From Paralichthys olivaceus (lineage: Eukaryota; Chordata; Actinopteri; Pleuronectiformes; Paralichthyidae), in the NCBI RefSeq assembly GCF_024713975.1, contig NC_091112.1, positions 144,001 through 208,000 of the forward strand: a DNA stretch of 64,000 nt, given 5' to 3'. The position numbers were made by a program, and so were the translations under genes. Shown one piece after another: positions 1-11,673 of the stretch (its first letter is position 1; every line of letters begins with the position of its first letter). Below the pieces are notes generated by a model that worked only from the letters and a program-made list of their open reading frames with translations, did no database searches and was not told where the DNA came from.

Positions 1-78
1 CACAACGACTCAGACTGAAAAAATGAAAAGTGAAAAAACGGTCACTGAGATCATTCACAGCTCCAGTTCTCTGTGAGT

Positions 79-173
79 GTCTCTCTCTCTCTCTCTCTCT
101 CTGAGGTGTGGCCCCGAACAGGAAACCCATCCTCCTCCTCCTCCTCCTCCTCCTCCTCCTCCTCCTCCTCCTC
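79..173. repeat. (CT)n and (CCT)n microsatellites
   Basis: A short CT run (about 79-102) is followed by a pure CCT run (131-172). These are simple sequence. The rest of 1-450 shows no gene or recognisable element. Confidence 0.95.
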
Positions 174-450
174 TGTTCCTGGTCACACAGCGCCTCCTGC
201 TGCCTGACACACAGCTGCTCCATCAACACCACTAACAGAAGTCACGTTAGTAACATGTTAATGAGACATTAATGTGATGAAGAGGAAAGAGAAGCTCCAT
301 GTGTCCTGTGTCCTCCAGCCTCTAGACGTCCAGCAGCAGAACTAAGAGCAGGTCCAAGACAAACCTGGACCAGCTCTAACTAAACCTTCATCATGAAAGA
401 AGTTTGAATCTTAAACGTAGAGCGGGAGTCTGCCTCCAGAACTGAACCTG

Positions 451-730
451 AGATGATTCCACAGGAGAGGAGCTTGATGCTGAACGCTCTGGCTCCTCCT
501 CTACTTTTAGAAACTTTAGGGACAAAAGAATGAATTCTGGGAGCTCAGGGCTCTAGTAGTGATATGGTACTTTGAGCTCTTTAAGGTTTGATGCTGCCGT
601 ATTGTTAATGTAGGTGAGGAGGAGGATTTTAAACAGGAAGCCAGTGTAGTGAAGCTGGTCTCTGTTCCTGGTTCTTGTCAGGACATGTGCTGCAGCATTT
701 TGGACAAAGAGTCTTTAACGACTCACTGCT
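451..730 (-). mobile_element. LINE 3'-region fragment, antisense, copy 1
   Basis: This segment is clearly homologous to 49,067-49,240 in the same window. The two share the stretch from agatgattccacaggaga through the segment that ends gacaaagag...taacgactcactgct. The second copy lacks about 110 bp present here. The fuller copy at 48,537-50,330 carries reverse-transcriptase motifs on the minus strand, so this fragment is taken as a minus-strand relic of the same non-LTR retrotransposon. It has no usable reading frame. A hAT-type element lies just beyond its right edge. Confidence 0.7.
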
Positions 731-759
731 TCTTTTTAACATGCGCTATGGAGTCTAAT

Positions 760-1717
760 CAGCGGCGGCTGGTGAAAACTCTTTTTGGTGGTGCTGTGCT
801 CAGTTTTCAGTAACCTGGCAGTCATTTTTATACGAAAGCACAAAGCTAACTGCATCGTGCACAAACAAACTTAAAAAACTAAACTTAGAAAACTAAATAA
901 ATATAAAATATGCAAAAATAATAATAATCAGCTGTTTGATAAATCATGTAAATTATGAATGGTTGTGGCCCTTGTGCTCAGAGAGTCGTAGAGCTTCATT
1001 AGACTGAGTCTGGTCACTAGTGTTTACTCCTCGTCCTGAAACACACACAGTGCAATTCACAAACACTATGATGACAAAAGAGGAGGGGCCATCTACTACT
1101 AGATTATGACTCATACTCCATACGTCCTGCTAGCCACGCCTTCCTGCTGCACCGCTGACGGGAAACTCCTCGGGTGAACGTTTGACCTTTTCTCTGGCTT
1201 GTTGGTTGATGTTAAAATCAGCTTCATCTGGTTCAGTTTCTTTAATTCACAGTTTTTAACCAAAGTTCTCCTCAAATGGAGGTTGGAGAAGAGATCGTCC
1301 TGAATCTGGAGGCTGCGATGCTGTTTCCTGTGGATCACTGACGCTAGGACCGTCTGACATCCTCCGCCACGACACTGAGGGGCCTGGCGTGGGGCGCTAT
1401 CAGAATCGCCCTTCGTGCGTTATTTTTGCCGATTTGCTTTGCCGTACATGTATCTTACCCAGCAACAGCCTCTTGTTGGCTCCTCGTCTCTGCTTTATGG
1501 GCGACGGTTCCAGCCCCTGAACTGACTGTGTCCCTGAACACTCGTTTCCCATTTCTACCGAACATGTTTATTTATATGTTATACAACACACGACATTATG
1601 AAATTTAAACACATAGATACTTAAATCATTTATAATAGCTAATGTTAGATTTTTTAAAATAAACACTCCACAAGGGAGAGAGGCGCCCTAGCGCCCTCTA
1701 TTGACCAACCGCCACTG
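760..1717. mobile_element. Non-autonomous hAT-type DNA transposon with 8-bp TSD
   Basis: The left end reads CAGCGGCGGCTGGTGAAAAC, and the right end in reverse complement reads CAGTGGCGGTTGGTCAATAG, which gives imperfect terminal inverted repeats with two mismatches in the first 14 bp. The flanks are agtctaat (752-759) and agtccaat (1718-1725), an 8-bp target duplication with one difference, as is usual for hAT elements. The interior (958 bp in all) has no transposase-like frame; the small ORFs at 1111-1338 and 1426-1608 match nothing I know. It is therefore a decayed or non-autonomous copy. The TIRs and TSD are seen directly; the superfamily is inferred from the TSD length. Confidence 0.75.
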
Positions 1718-2108
1718 AGTCCAATGTTAATCGTAGTGAGTTTCCAGGGCTACATGATGGTCAATCTCAGTGGAGCCACAGTCTCTAAAGAATTCCTCAC
1801 TTATATCGACGGATGATACTCAGGTAAATGTAACTGGAATGATTTCCAGCAGCCACAGCACAATCAGACCAACCTCTGGAAGAGAGAATATCTCACTGAA
1901 CGATTCTCTGATAGAGCTGGATCATCTTAGAACAAGTGTGTGGTCTCATATTCAACTCATTATCACTGTTAACATGAATATTAACAACTCTTACTCTGAA
2001 ACACAGAACGCGCTGCGTTTTATTTTGAAAAGTGTAACAGGAAGTGATCCAGTGATCGACGCAGGAGAAGCTGCAGCAGAAGAACAAAGAAGAAGAGACA
2101 AGAAGGTA

Positions 2109-2246
2109 AGGACATCTTTAACGTGGACATCTTTAACGTGGACATCTTTAATGTGGACATCTTTAATAAGGACATCTTTAATAAGGACATCTTTAACGTG
2201 GACATCTTTAACGTGGACATCTTTAATGTGGACATCTTTAATGTGT
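2109..2246. repeat. 15-bp minisatellite (about nine copies)
   Basis: Tandem copies of ggacatctttaacgt, with variants aatgt and aataa. Because the unit is a multiple of three, all frames stay open and produce repetitive spurious ORFs on both strands. There is no sign that it is coding. Confidence 0.95.
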
Positions 2247-2506
2247 CTCTCTGTGTCATCACATCTGGTCCCGGTAACGGTATCTGTTGTCGAGTCCCGC
2301 TGCGCCTCCGACCCGGTGAAACCGGTAAAACCGTTTAAATCGTTAAAAACTGTTAAAACCGACTTTAGACTGAAACTCCAATATGTTCCGGAGTCTTTGT
2401 GGTAAAGCGGATTCACCGCCTGAATCAGTTCGAGCCCCGGGCAACGCCTCTTACATCCATCCAATAATAGTCACACCTATCACCAATAGTGACGCCATTT
2501 TATCAG

Positions 2507-2842
2507 GGAGAGAGACAGACAGAGACAAAGAGACAGAGAGAGAGAAGGACAGAGAGAGAGAAGGACAGAGAGAGAAAGAGACAGAGAGAGAGAAGGACAG
2601 AGAGACAGACAGAGAGAGAGAGAGAGAGAAGGACAGAGAGACAGACAGGCAGAGCAGAGAGAGTGAGACAGAGAGAGAGAGAGAGAGAGAGAAGGACAGA
2701 AAGAGACAGAGAGAGAGAGAGAGAAGGACAGAGAGAGAAAGAGACAGACAGAGAGAGAAGGGCAGAGAGACAGACAGAGAGAGAGACAGACAGAGAGAGA
2801 GAGAGAGAGACAGAGAAAGACAGACAGACACAGAGAGAGAGA
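2507..2842. repeat. GA-rich (gagaca/gaga)n tract
   Basis: About 335 bp of purine-rich gagacaga, agagagaga and ggacagag motifs. It is low-complexity sequence that opens long arginine/glutamate and serine/leucine pseudo-ORFs on opposite strands. From 2,850 to 3,970 I see no gene apart from a possible upstream non-coding exon of mllt11 that I cannot place. Confidence 0.95.
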
Positions 2843-3981
2843 ATAAAATAAAAAGACAGGAGCTGTGATGGTCCTTCAGGTCAGAGGACACAACTTATTC
2901 GTCTGTCCACCAGTTGTCCTCTAATCAGTCCATCTAGTCTCTTCCTGTCAGCTGCTGTCTTCAAGTCCCAGAGTGTTTAGCAGCGCCCCCTGTAGTGTCC
3001 TAAGCACATATTAATATGTCCAACGACCATATCTGAAGACAATCAGGGACGTGGACAATCCACATCTGGATCTATTAATCATCATCATTTTAAGAACAGG
3101 AAGCATTTGAGCAGACTTCGATCACCATGGTAACAGATGAAGCATCAGATCAATGTTCTGTCCTGTTTCGATAAAGTTAGTGTTGAAGTTACAGACGGAG
3201 GTTGTGTGTCAGCGTCTCTGCTGAAAACAGCTCACACTAAAAATACAGCGTCTAAAATAACCTGAAGGACTGGATCTGTCTTCACTGAATCAGACTTCGT
3301 GTTGACGTCAGAATTATTTCTATGTTTAATCTGTCGCCACGTTTGAAAAGCTCAATATAAGTTTTGTACCTGCGGGGTCGTGCCGTCCACAGAACAGTCG
3401 GGGCCCCGGTAACCACCTGACGGACCCTGTTGACGGCCCTGTACAGACGTGACGATGACTCATCACAAAACGGATCTGTTGACATTAGGGATGTGTCATA
3501 TTTATCGTCTACGATAATATCTTAATTGTTGTTTTAACGATGTTTGAGCTGACGTTATCAAGTATTGAGAATATCGAGTGTAGAGCCACCCGGAGCGAGC
3601 GCTCCTCTCCACCAGCGCCGTGAGGGAGGGAGAGAGGGGGAGAGAGAGCCAGGCACCTGGCACCAGCTCCACTGGCTGAGTCAGAGTGACTCCAGCCCGG
3701 GTAGAGCGAGCGCCCCTCTCCACCAGCCCAGTATTTGATGACAGTAAATCATTTTGCAGCATTCTAGAGATCACAGAGCCTTCTCTTTCATGGTGTGTCT
3801 CTCAGCCTTATCCCTCCCTCCCTCCCTCACTCTAACTCTCATTCACCCACTCGTCCCGGACAGAGAGCCTGGCCCGGCTCGATCGGCGGTCTAATTATCG
3901 TCAGTTGCTTGTTAATATCTCACACCCTGGTTGACGTTAGAGAACCTTCTGCTAATGTCTGTTCCTGTCTCAGCTTTAAAG

Positions 3982-4447
3982 ATGAAGGAGAAGTCAAACA
4001 GCCAATACGAGTCCTTCCTCTTCTGGAGGCAGCCAATCCCAGCCCTCGATCTATCCGAGCTGGAGAATATGGGTTTGACTGACGGTCAGTCGACCAATAG
4101 CAGAAAAGGAAAAGACAAGCTGCCCAAACTGAGGCGTCAGGACGAGGAGGTGAGAGAGGACGTCTGAGCTTTGATTGTTTGATCACATGACTTCATGTAT
4201 TTGGATTAATCTGCCAACGAGAATCACATTTTAAATGTCTTTGCAAAAGCACTTTGTTCTGCTGCCAGCAGGTGGAGCTGTGACTCACCTGTCACCAGGT
4301 TTGATCCAGGTCCGATGGTCGTGTTGACTCCGTCTTCTCTTCCTCTCTCCACAGACGAAGCTGCAGGAGTTTTCTTCCTTTAACTACTGGAGAGCTCCGA
4401 TCGCTGACGTGGACACTCTGCTCGCCGACCTCAACCTGCTGCTGTGA
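3982..4447 (+). CDS. mllt11: MLLT11 (AF1q) orthologue, two coding exons
   Basis: The predicted protein has 86 residues. Exon A is 3982-4149 (56 codons, preceded by an acceptor ending at 3973) and exon B is 4355-4447. The junctions are GAG|GTGAGA and CCACAG|ACG, both phase 0. The N-terminal segment SQYESFLFWRQPIPALDLSE and the C-terminal FNYWRAPIA are the hallmark blocks of AF1q, which in human has 90 residues with FLFW near residue 12 and FNFWRAPIA near the end. The leucine-rich LDLSELENMGL corresponds to the reported nuclear export signal region. AF1q is a small vertebrate cofactor linked to Wnt/TCF7 signalling and is known as an MLL fusion partner. Here a 205-bp intron splits the coding region; as I recall, the human coding region lies in one exon. 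The 3' UTR begins with a minisatellite, and a poly(A) signal candidate lies at 5427. gabpb2 follows in the same orientation, as in human 1q21.3. Confidence 0.93.
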
Positions 4448-4846
4448 GACCAGACCACCTGTCCCCTGATCCAAGACCACCTGTCCTCTGAACCCAGACC
4501 ACCTGTCCTCTGATCCCACACCGCATGTCCTCTGATCCCAGACCACCTGTCCTCTGAACCCAGACTACATGTCCTCTGAACCCAGACCACCTGTCCCCTG
4601 ATCCCAGACCACCTGTCCCCTGATCCAAGACCACCTGTCCTCTGAACCCAGACATCATGTCCTCTGATCCCAGACCGCATGTCCTCTGATCCAAGACCAC
4701 CTGTCCTCTGGTCCCAGACATCATGTCCTCTGATCCCAGACATCATGTCCTCTGATCCCAGACCACCTGACCTCTGACCCCAGACCACGTGTCCCCTGAC
4801 CCCAGACCACATGTCCCCTGACCTGACCCCAGACCACCTCTGACCA
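4448..4846. repeat. 22-bp minisatellite directly after the mllt11 stop
   Basis: About 18 tandem copies of a 22-bp unit containing cctgtcctctgatcccagac and close variants (gaaccc, catcatg). It starts within a few bases of the TGA at 4445-4447, so it would form the proximal 3' UTR. ORFs on the minus strand here are artefacts of the repeat. Confidence 0.92.
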
Positions 4847-5975
4847 ACCTCACTTGATCTGTGACCCCAGATCCTGGATCAGTCTCTTGCTCCAGCTTGA
4901 AGTTTGTCTTCAGGAGCATTTACAGAACATTTGTGTTTTTCAGTGAATTCGTCAGAAAATTAAAATCAGTCTGCAGAGACTGGTCCTGGTTCAGATTCAG
5001 GTTCTGGTTCAGATTAGCGTCCCTCAGCTTCGTGTTCACTCTGACTCAGTGTTGTATGAAGATGCATCACACTCACTGAAGACGTGATGATGTCATAGTG
5101 AAGAATTAAGCACAGGAAGAGGACATCATGACATCATCAGGTCTCTGTTGTGAATGGGATGCACCTCTTGAGTATTTGTCCATGTCAGATCTATAATTTA
5201 TCATTATCACTTTATTTTAGACAATGATCAGAATGTTCCTCAGTGTCACATAAATTATTTATTTATTAGACGAGTTCTACCTGTGAGACGTTTTCATCAG
5301 TTTCTATTTGTGCCTTTTTCTTTTCAGCTGCTTTGTTCAGTCGTCTTGATTATTTATTGATTTCTCATGCTGCTGTTTGACCCACTTTGAGAAAGTCCTG
5401 TCAGAATGTAATGTTCACACACTAAAATAAATAAAATGTCATTGATTGATCTACATCACTTTGATCACGGATCCGTTTCTTCTAAAATAGATCAAGCTTC
5501 TGTGATTTCACTGGATCTAGTTTAATGTGAAGTTAAACTATAAAACTAAAACAAAGGTTTTAATATTCAAATAATTATAGAACAAACTTTGCTTTTAGTG
5601 TGGATAAAATAAAGGTTTATCTTGTACTGTTTTCTTTATGAAGTAATTCAACATTCAAAGTACATGAAGTCTTTATTTGTATGTGAAACATTTTCAGAAA
5701 AATATAATTTAACTTTGAAAATCAGATTTTATATTTACAAAATATTTGTACTATTATTTTTACTTTTATTATTGGTCCTCTGACATCATCTCTCCAGCTC
5801 CTGATGGATCCTGAGGTTGTTCCCAGGGCTGATGGGATATGTAGTTCTGTCTACTCCGGGTGGGCGTGTCCTATGATTTTACACTGATCAATCAATAAAA
5901 TCAACAACAAATCAAAGATCACGAGTTGATGTTTAAAATAAAAAGCATCTGTTTAAGACGTCATACATTATAATT
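4847..5975. other. mllt11 3' UTR and flank, no further gene
   Basis: This is AT-rich unique sequence. A canonical AATAAA at about 5427-5432 is the likeliest mllt11 poly(A) signal, giving a 3' UTR of about 1 kb. Nothing else is recognisable before the LINE that begins near 5,976. Confidence 0.5.
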
Positions 5976-7618
5976 ATGTTAAGGAGCCGAACCACTTCAG
6001 GCCTGTTACTGACTTCTCACCTGATGAAGACCATGGAGAGGATCATCCTGCCACACCTGCGATCGCTGGTGGGCACACAGCTGGACCCCCTGCAGTTTGC
6101 CTACCAGCCTGGGATTGGAGTGGACGACGCAGTTATTGACCTGCTGCACAGATCGCTGCTACACCTGGAGGACAGCGGGAGCAATGTGAGGGTCATGTTT
6201 TTCAACTTCTCCAGTGCTTTTAACACCATCCAGCCTTCAGTGCTCAAAGTGAAGATGGAAAGTGTGGGAGTAGACCAACACCTGGCTGCATGGACAACTG
6301 ACTACCTCACCAACAGACCACAGTTTGTGAGGCTCCATCACTGTGTCTGACGTGGTGCACTGCAGCACAGGTGCCCCTCAGGGTACGGTGCTCTCCCCCC
6401 TTTCTCTTCACCCTCTACACATCGGACTTCACCCACAACACCACCCACTGCCACATCCAGAAGTTCTCCGATGACACAGCCACTGTTGGGTGTGTTTCTG
6501 AGGGGAACGACCTGGAATACAGGACGGTCATCAGGGACTTTGTCAGCTGGAGTGAGCTCAACCAGCTCCAGCTCATCACCAGCAAGACGAAGGAGATGAT
6601 CGTAAACTTCCGGAGGAAAGCATCCTACTTCACACCGGTGAACTTCCAGGGATCGGACATAGAGGTGCTGGAGAGCTACACATTCCTGGGTGTTCACCTC
6701 AACAATAAACTGGACTGGACTGACAACACCCATGCTCTTTACAAGAAGGGCCAGAGTCGCCTCCACCTGCTGAGGAGACTGAGGTCCTCCGGAGTGTGCA
6801 GGGCTCTCTTCAGGACTTTCTATGACTCTGTGGTGGCCTCAGCCATCTTTTATGCTGTGGTCTGCTGGAGAGGGGGCAGCACGGACAGAGATCAGGCTCA
6901 ATAGACTTATTAGAAGGGCAAGCTCTATCCTGGACTGTCCTCTGGACTCCATAGAGGAAGTGGGGGAGAGAAGGATGTTAGCTAAGATGAGATCCATCAT
7001 GGACAACACCTCTCACCCCCTACATAACACTGTGGTCCCTGAGCAGCTCCTTCAGCTGCAGACTGTTACACCCACAGTGTAAGAAGGTTCCGCAGGTCCT
7101 TCATCCCGGCTGCTGCCAGGCTCTACAACACCTGCACCACCTGATAATGTTGTAGTTTCCTGTTCATGTCTCGACCCACTACTACTCACCATGGCTGTAT
7201 TTTTATTTATCCACAATTACATTTTCTAATATTTTTAATATTTACATTTACCACTTACAATGTCTGACTCTCCTTATCATAGTACTTATATCATGGTCAC
7301 TTTACATTGCAATATTTTCTTATTTCATTTTATTTCATTCATGAGCATGAATATTACTTATATTCTTTACATTACAATACTTTTTATATCATGCCACTCT
7401 TTTTTTATGTACCCTTTTGCACATTGTCTGTTTGCAGGTCGATTGTTTTCTTTTTTACTGTGTAAATTACAGAAATGTCTGTTGTTTTGTGTTATTGCCT
7501 TTTCCATTTTAATTTCTGTAGTGTATACTACACTTTCTCTCTGCTGCTGTAACAAGTACATTTCTCCGTTGTGGGATGAATAAAGTACATCTCATCTAAT
7601 CTAATCTAATCTAATCTA
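5976..7618 (+). mobile_element. 5'-truncated LINE (L2/CR1-type) with broken reverse transcriptase
   Basis: Three overlapping frames (5976-6350, 6368-6904, 6822-7082) encode consecutive parts of a non-LTR reverse transcriptase. Visible in order are a LTSHLMKTMERIILPHL-like segment, FAYQP, the metal-binding block FFNFSSAFNTI (usually FxDFSSAFNT; here D is N), GAPQGTVLSP (6391-6420 region), FSDD (the YADD equivalent), NKLDWT and the C-terminal LRRLRSSGVCR...VVCW. A stop at 6348-6350 and a frame change interrupt it, so no single protein can be made. The 3' end has GGGATGAATAAAGTA followed by a (TCTAA)n tail near 7,590-7,618, typical of L2/CR1-group elements in fish. The endonuclease half is absent, consistent with 5' truncation. 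Confidence 0.88.
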
Positions 7619-8690
7619 AATACTAACAAACGGTTGCAGTGCTATAGGTGGACTGTAGGGGGCGGGCTCACGCCAGGCCCCACCCACACCGAGGTCAACC
7701 TCTCTGCTTCCTGTTCCGGTGTCGCGGAGCCGCTGTCTTGTTTTCACATAAGCTCCTCCCCCTGCAGGTGAGCGCTTGTCACCGCCTCAGTGACGTCAAC
7801 AGAAGCTGCTTTAGCCTCACAAGCTAACAGTTTGTACTAGCTAACGGCTAACACAGCTAGCTGCAAAACACGCGCGTCAAATGACACAAAGTTATGAGCA
7901 CACCTCCTGTTTGGACTTTCAACATAAAATACAGATTGAGAGAGTATCTGCAACAAGCTGCATTAAAAACCAAAGAACCGGATTCAGATGTAAACAGCTG
8001 CTGTGGTTCGTTAATTCATCATCAATCAACTGCAAACACTTCAAATCAACATTTGTTCCATTTGTCATTTTAAATGGTTCTGTCATTTCTGGAAATAAAG
8101 TTACTTTGAGTTAAGGAGATTTAACGGCACAAAAAACATCATGTCAACTTCTGCTCCACAGAAAATATTGTACAACTATATATATATATATATTATATTA
8201 TTCTAATTACAGAATACTTTGACATCTTCAAGCCAATCTGCTCTTTATCTAATGTTAAAATGTTTGGGAAGTGATTTTTTAGTTTTTCTGATGAAATGAA
8301 ACATTGGAACCTTTCACCTGGAAACTAAGATTTATACTTGAAGAATAACAACATGTATGTAGATAAATATTATTATAACTGTGACTATTGTTGATGAATC
8401 GTCAATAATAAGTTGAACGTCTTCAAACGTCCAAACTCACACAGACACAAACGCGTTATTCAGAGAATCATCATGTCAGAAATAGAAACTATTTCTTCAT
8501 AATATATCACAATCATCCAACTTGATTTCTCTGGTGTAACCACATTAGACAGAATTCATATATTTGATAATACTTATTTCTCTTGGTCGTTGTATCGGTG
8601 ACAGTTTCAGCTTTGATGATTTTACTTTGAAAAGCTGATAAGCACTAAGAGTAAAAGACAGGCACTCTTATTGTGAAGGCTACAGCCCAG
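7619..8690. other. Intergenic, upstream of gabpb2
   Basis: Mostly AT-rich unique sequence with a short (TA)n at 8178-8193. A CpG-containing patch with a donor-like CTGCAGGTGAGC lies at about 7,680-7,870 and might be an alternative first exon, but nothing confirms it. Confidence 0.35.
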
Positions 8691-8938
8691 ACTTCCGGGC
8701 GCAGCGGCCTCCTCTGGGTGATTGACGCAGTAAACAAGCAGGAGAAGCAGCGGCGGCGCAGAAACTCCGGATCTGAGCTTCGTGAATTCAAGTGCGCACA
8801 GAAATCTGCGCTCTTGTACTCACCGCTGCGACTTTCGCGCTAAAACCTGCGCAAACCCGCGCTTGGTTCTGCTAACGGGTTAGCGTGCTAGCATTAGGCG
8901 AGAGGAGCGCGGTCCTGCTCCTCACTGAAGCGGACACG
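8690..8938 (+). promoter_or_regulatory. gabpb2: CpG-rich promoter and non-coding first exon of gabpb2
   Basis: CG density rises sharply from about 8,690 to 9,420. A good donor (GACACG|GTGAGT) ends a plausible 5' UTR exon at 8938, and the first coding exon begins exactly at its ATG (10,700), so an upstream non-coding exon is required. The transcription start cannot be fixed from the sequence. The intron from 8,939 to 10,699 holds only unique AT-rich DNA and a short (CA)n at 10,408-10,424. Confidence 0.6.
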
Positions 8939-10699
8939 GTGAGTATCTGAGCCGCCGAGCTCCAGAGGGTTCAGCCCAGTTTAACACGGACAGTGACCGG
9001 GACCGGTGCAGTGACCGGGACAAGGACCGGGACAAGGACCGGGCTCTGCTCCGGTGATTGTTCCGCGGCGCTGCTGCAGAATCTCGTTAACCGGATGTGG
9101 AAGTAGTTTTTTCTCCGGGTGTAAAATAGGAAATTTCTCTGTGACTTCCCCCGGAAAACCAACAAGTTAATATCAAACGGTTTCCTGTCGGTGCGAGTGT
9201 CCGTGAGTCGGTGCAGCTGCTCCCGGTGTTTACCGGCTGCGGTGGGGACCCTCATCCCGGTGGGGACGTGGCACATGGCGGATTCTTTCTGTCCGTGAAG
9301 GCGCGTAAAATGGCTCCTCGTCCCGCTCGGCTGCTCCACACTCACGGCCGCTGTTTAACTCCAGGCTTCCATTATCGGACGCGCCGTCGAGCTAACTCCG
9401 CTAGCTTTGCTCACTTTCCGACAAAATAAAACCATGGTCACCTGAAGAAACGCAGACATCCCATAATACCAGTGTCACACGTTTAAACCCGGATATCACG
9501 CGTGCTGTGATTTGTACTCAGTTTGGTCGGAAACATGTTCACGATGTTAGCGCCCAAAACAAACGGACACTGGTTCCATTATCGGACAAACGCTCATTGT
9601 TTTCTGCTGCTGAATCTGGAGGAAAAACACCAAGTTTGATCTGACGTCACTTTAATTATTGATTAATGTTCTGATCAATAATCACACTAATGTGATCGAT
9701 CAGAAGTTCACTGTTTTAAACCGATTATTGACAAATCAATAAATCAGCTGATCGATACGGTTTAATGAGATCCGAGTGTGAACTCACTGTGACACCATCA
9801 AATTCTATATGTTGTAAAATCATTAGCACGTTTACTGGTTTTACTTTAATGAGTCTGATGAATGTTGGTGCTTCTTTCAATGAATTTCATTATTAATTAC
9901 CCATGAGGCTTTTCTCAGTAAATGAATTCATCACAACTTCAAAGTGAAAGCGTTAAAAACCTGCAGATGTTCAATTAAAGATAATAAATTAGTATTAAAA
10001 CAGTAAACTAACTTTTCTGTCTGAATAACTGAAGTTTCTGTAAACTTTGGTTTTCACAAATTAAACTGAATGAATTTGATATTTGGACAAAACAAAAAAT
10101 ATCCTAAAGTTTAGTGTTGATATAAAGTTACTGATACTATTACTTACGGAATAATAATCTTAATTGATTTATTAGCTGTTTAAAACAAGCTCAGCTCTTT
10201 GCAATAAAATCAAAGAATCAGGAACTGAAGAGAAAAACCAGACAAGATAAGATTTTAATGTTTTTCTCTGGTGATTTGTGATAAAAAAGTAAATTCATTT
10301 TTTCTATTTTCATATGAAAAAGTTTGTCTTTATATTTGTAAATACATTTTTCTAATAATGTGAACAAATTGACATTTCATCAAACATCTCAGTACATCAT
10401 AGTGAACACACACACACACACACCTTTCATGGTAAATTTAACAGTCATGTGACAGCAAGTTTAAGGTTTTAACGCTAATGAATAAACGATGGAAAGCACA
10501 AACACTAAACTCTGAGTTAAATGAACATTTATCAGCTGTTTAGGTGAAAATAAAAGTCCCATGATGTTTCCATTCAACAAAATCTACCTGCGATTGTCCC
10601 TTAAACAGGATGTGATGTCACAATTCTCACTTGTGTCTCAGTCTCTACCCCTACTTCTCACTTTGACGCGTTGTCTCCTGCATCTTGTGTCTGCGTCAG

Positions 10700-11576
10700 A
10701 TGTCGTTGGTGGACCTCGGCAAGCGTCTGCTGGAGGCGGCTCGTAAAGGGCAGGACGATGAGGTCAGAAACCTGATGGCCAACGGAGCGCCGTTCACTAC
10801 TGACTGGGTGAGACAAAAAAATCAATCCGTGATTCATCTGTTTTTATTTGATCAGATTATGAATTAAAGACAATACGTGTGTGTGTCCTGTAGTTGGGGA
10901 CGTCCCCCCTCCACCTGGCCGCTCAGCATGGTCATTACTCCACTGCAGACGTCCTGCTCAGAGCCGGCGTCAGCAGAGACGCCCGCACCAAAGTGGACAG
11001 GACGCCGTTGCACATGGCTGCCGCGGAGGGACACACCATCATCGTGGAGCTGCTGGTCCGAGTAAGCTCAGATAGATCTGGACTTTAATCTAAAGTCTGC
11101 GGGGCGTTCACCCGATTGTTAAAATCAACAACATCAAAGTCAAACTTTTTGATAAAAACCTATTTGAAATTAAAAAAAGTTTTAAAATAAAAAGTTTTTT
11201 AGATATTTTATTTACTAAAGGAAAGTCCAATGAAAACAGCTAATTCTCACATTAGTAAAAATACAAACATCCACATTAAATCTATGAAGCAGTTTGTGTT
11301 TAAAACTGTTTTCACTTTTCAGAGCGGCGCAGACATCAACGCCAAAGACATGCTGAAGATGACAGCGCTGCACTGGGCGGCTCAGCACGGACACCACGGC
11401 GTGGCCGAGACGCTCATCAAGCACGGAGCCGACGTGCACTCGCTCAGCAAGTTTGACAAGACGCCATTCGACATCGCTGTCGACATCCAGAACACGGAGC
11501 TGATGCTGCTGCTGCAGGTGAGACAACATCCTGACGTCTGATTGGACGGTTATTGTGTCAGATATACAGTAAAGAT

Positions 11577-11673
<97 letters not shown>

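Noticed and set aside
2383-2891. 161-codon Arg/Glu-rich and 146-codon Ser/Leu-rich ORFs
   Set aside because: Simple translation of a GA-rich tract on either strand.
4292-4812. Minus-strand ORFs with GLGSEDR repeats
   Set aside because: Encoded by the 22-bp minisatellite downstream of mllt11 and antisense to its last exon.
5976-7082. Reverse-transcriptase frames as a host gene
   Set aside because: Frameshifts, an internal stop and a LINE 3' tail show a dead retrotransposon.
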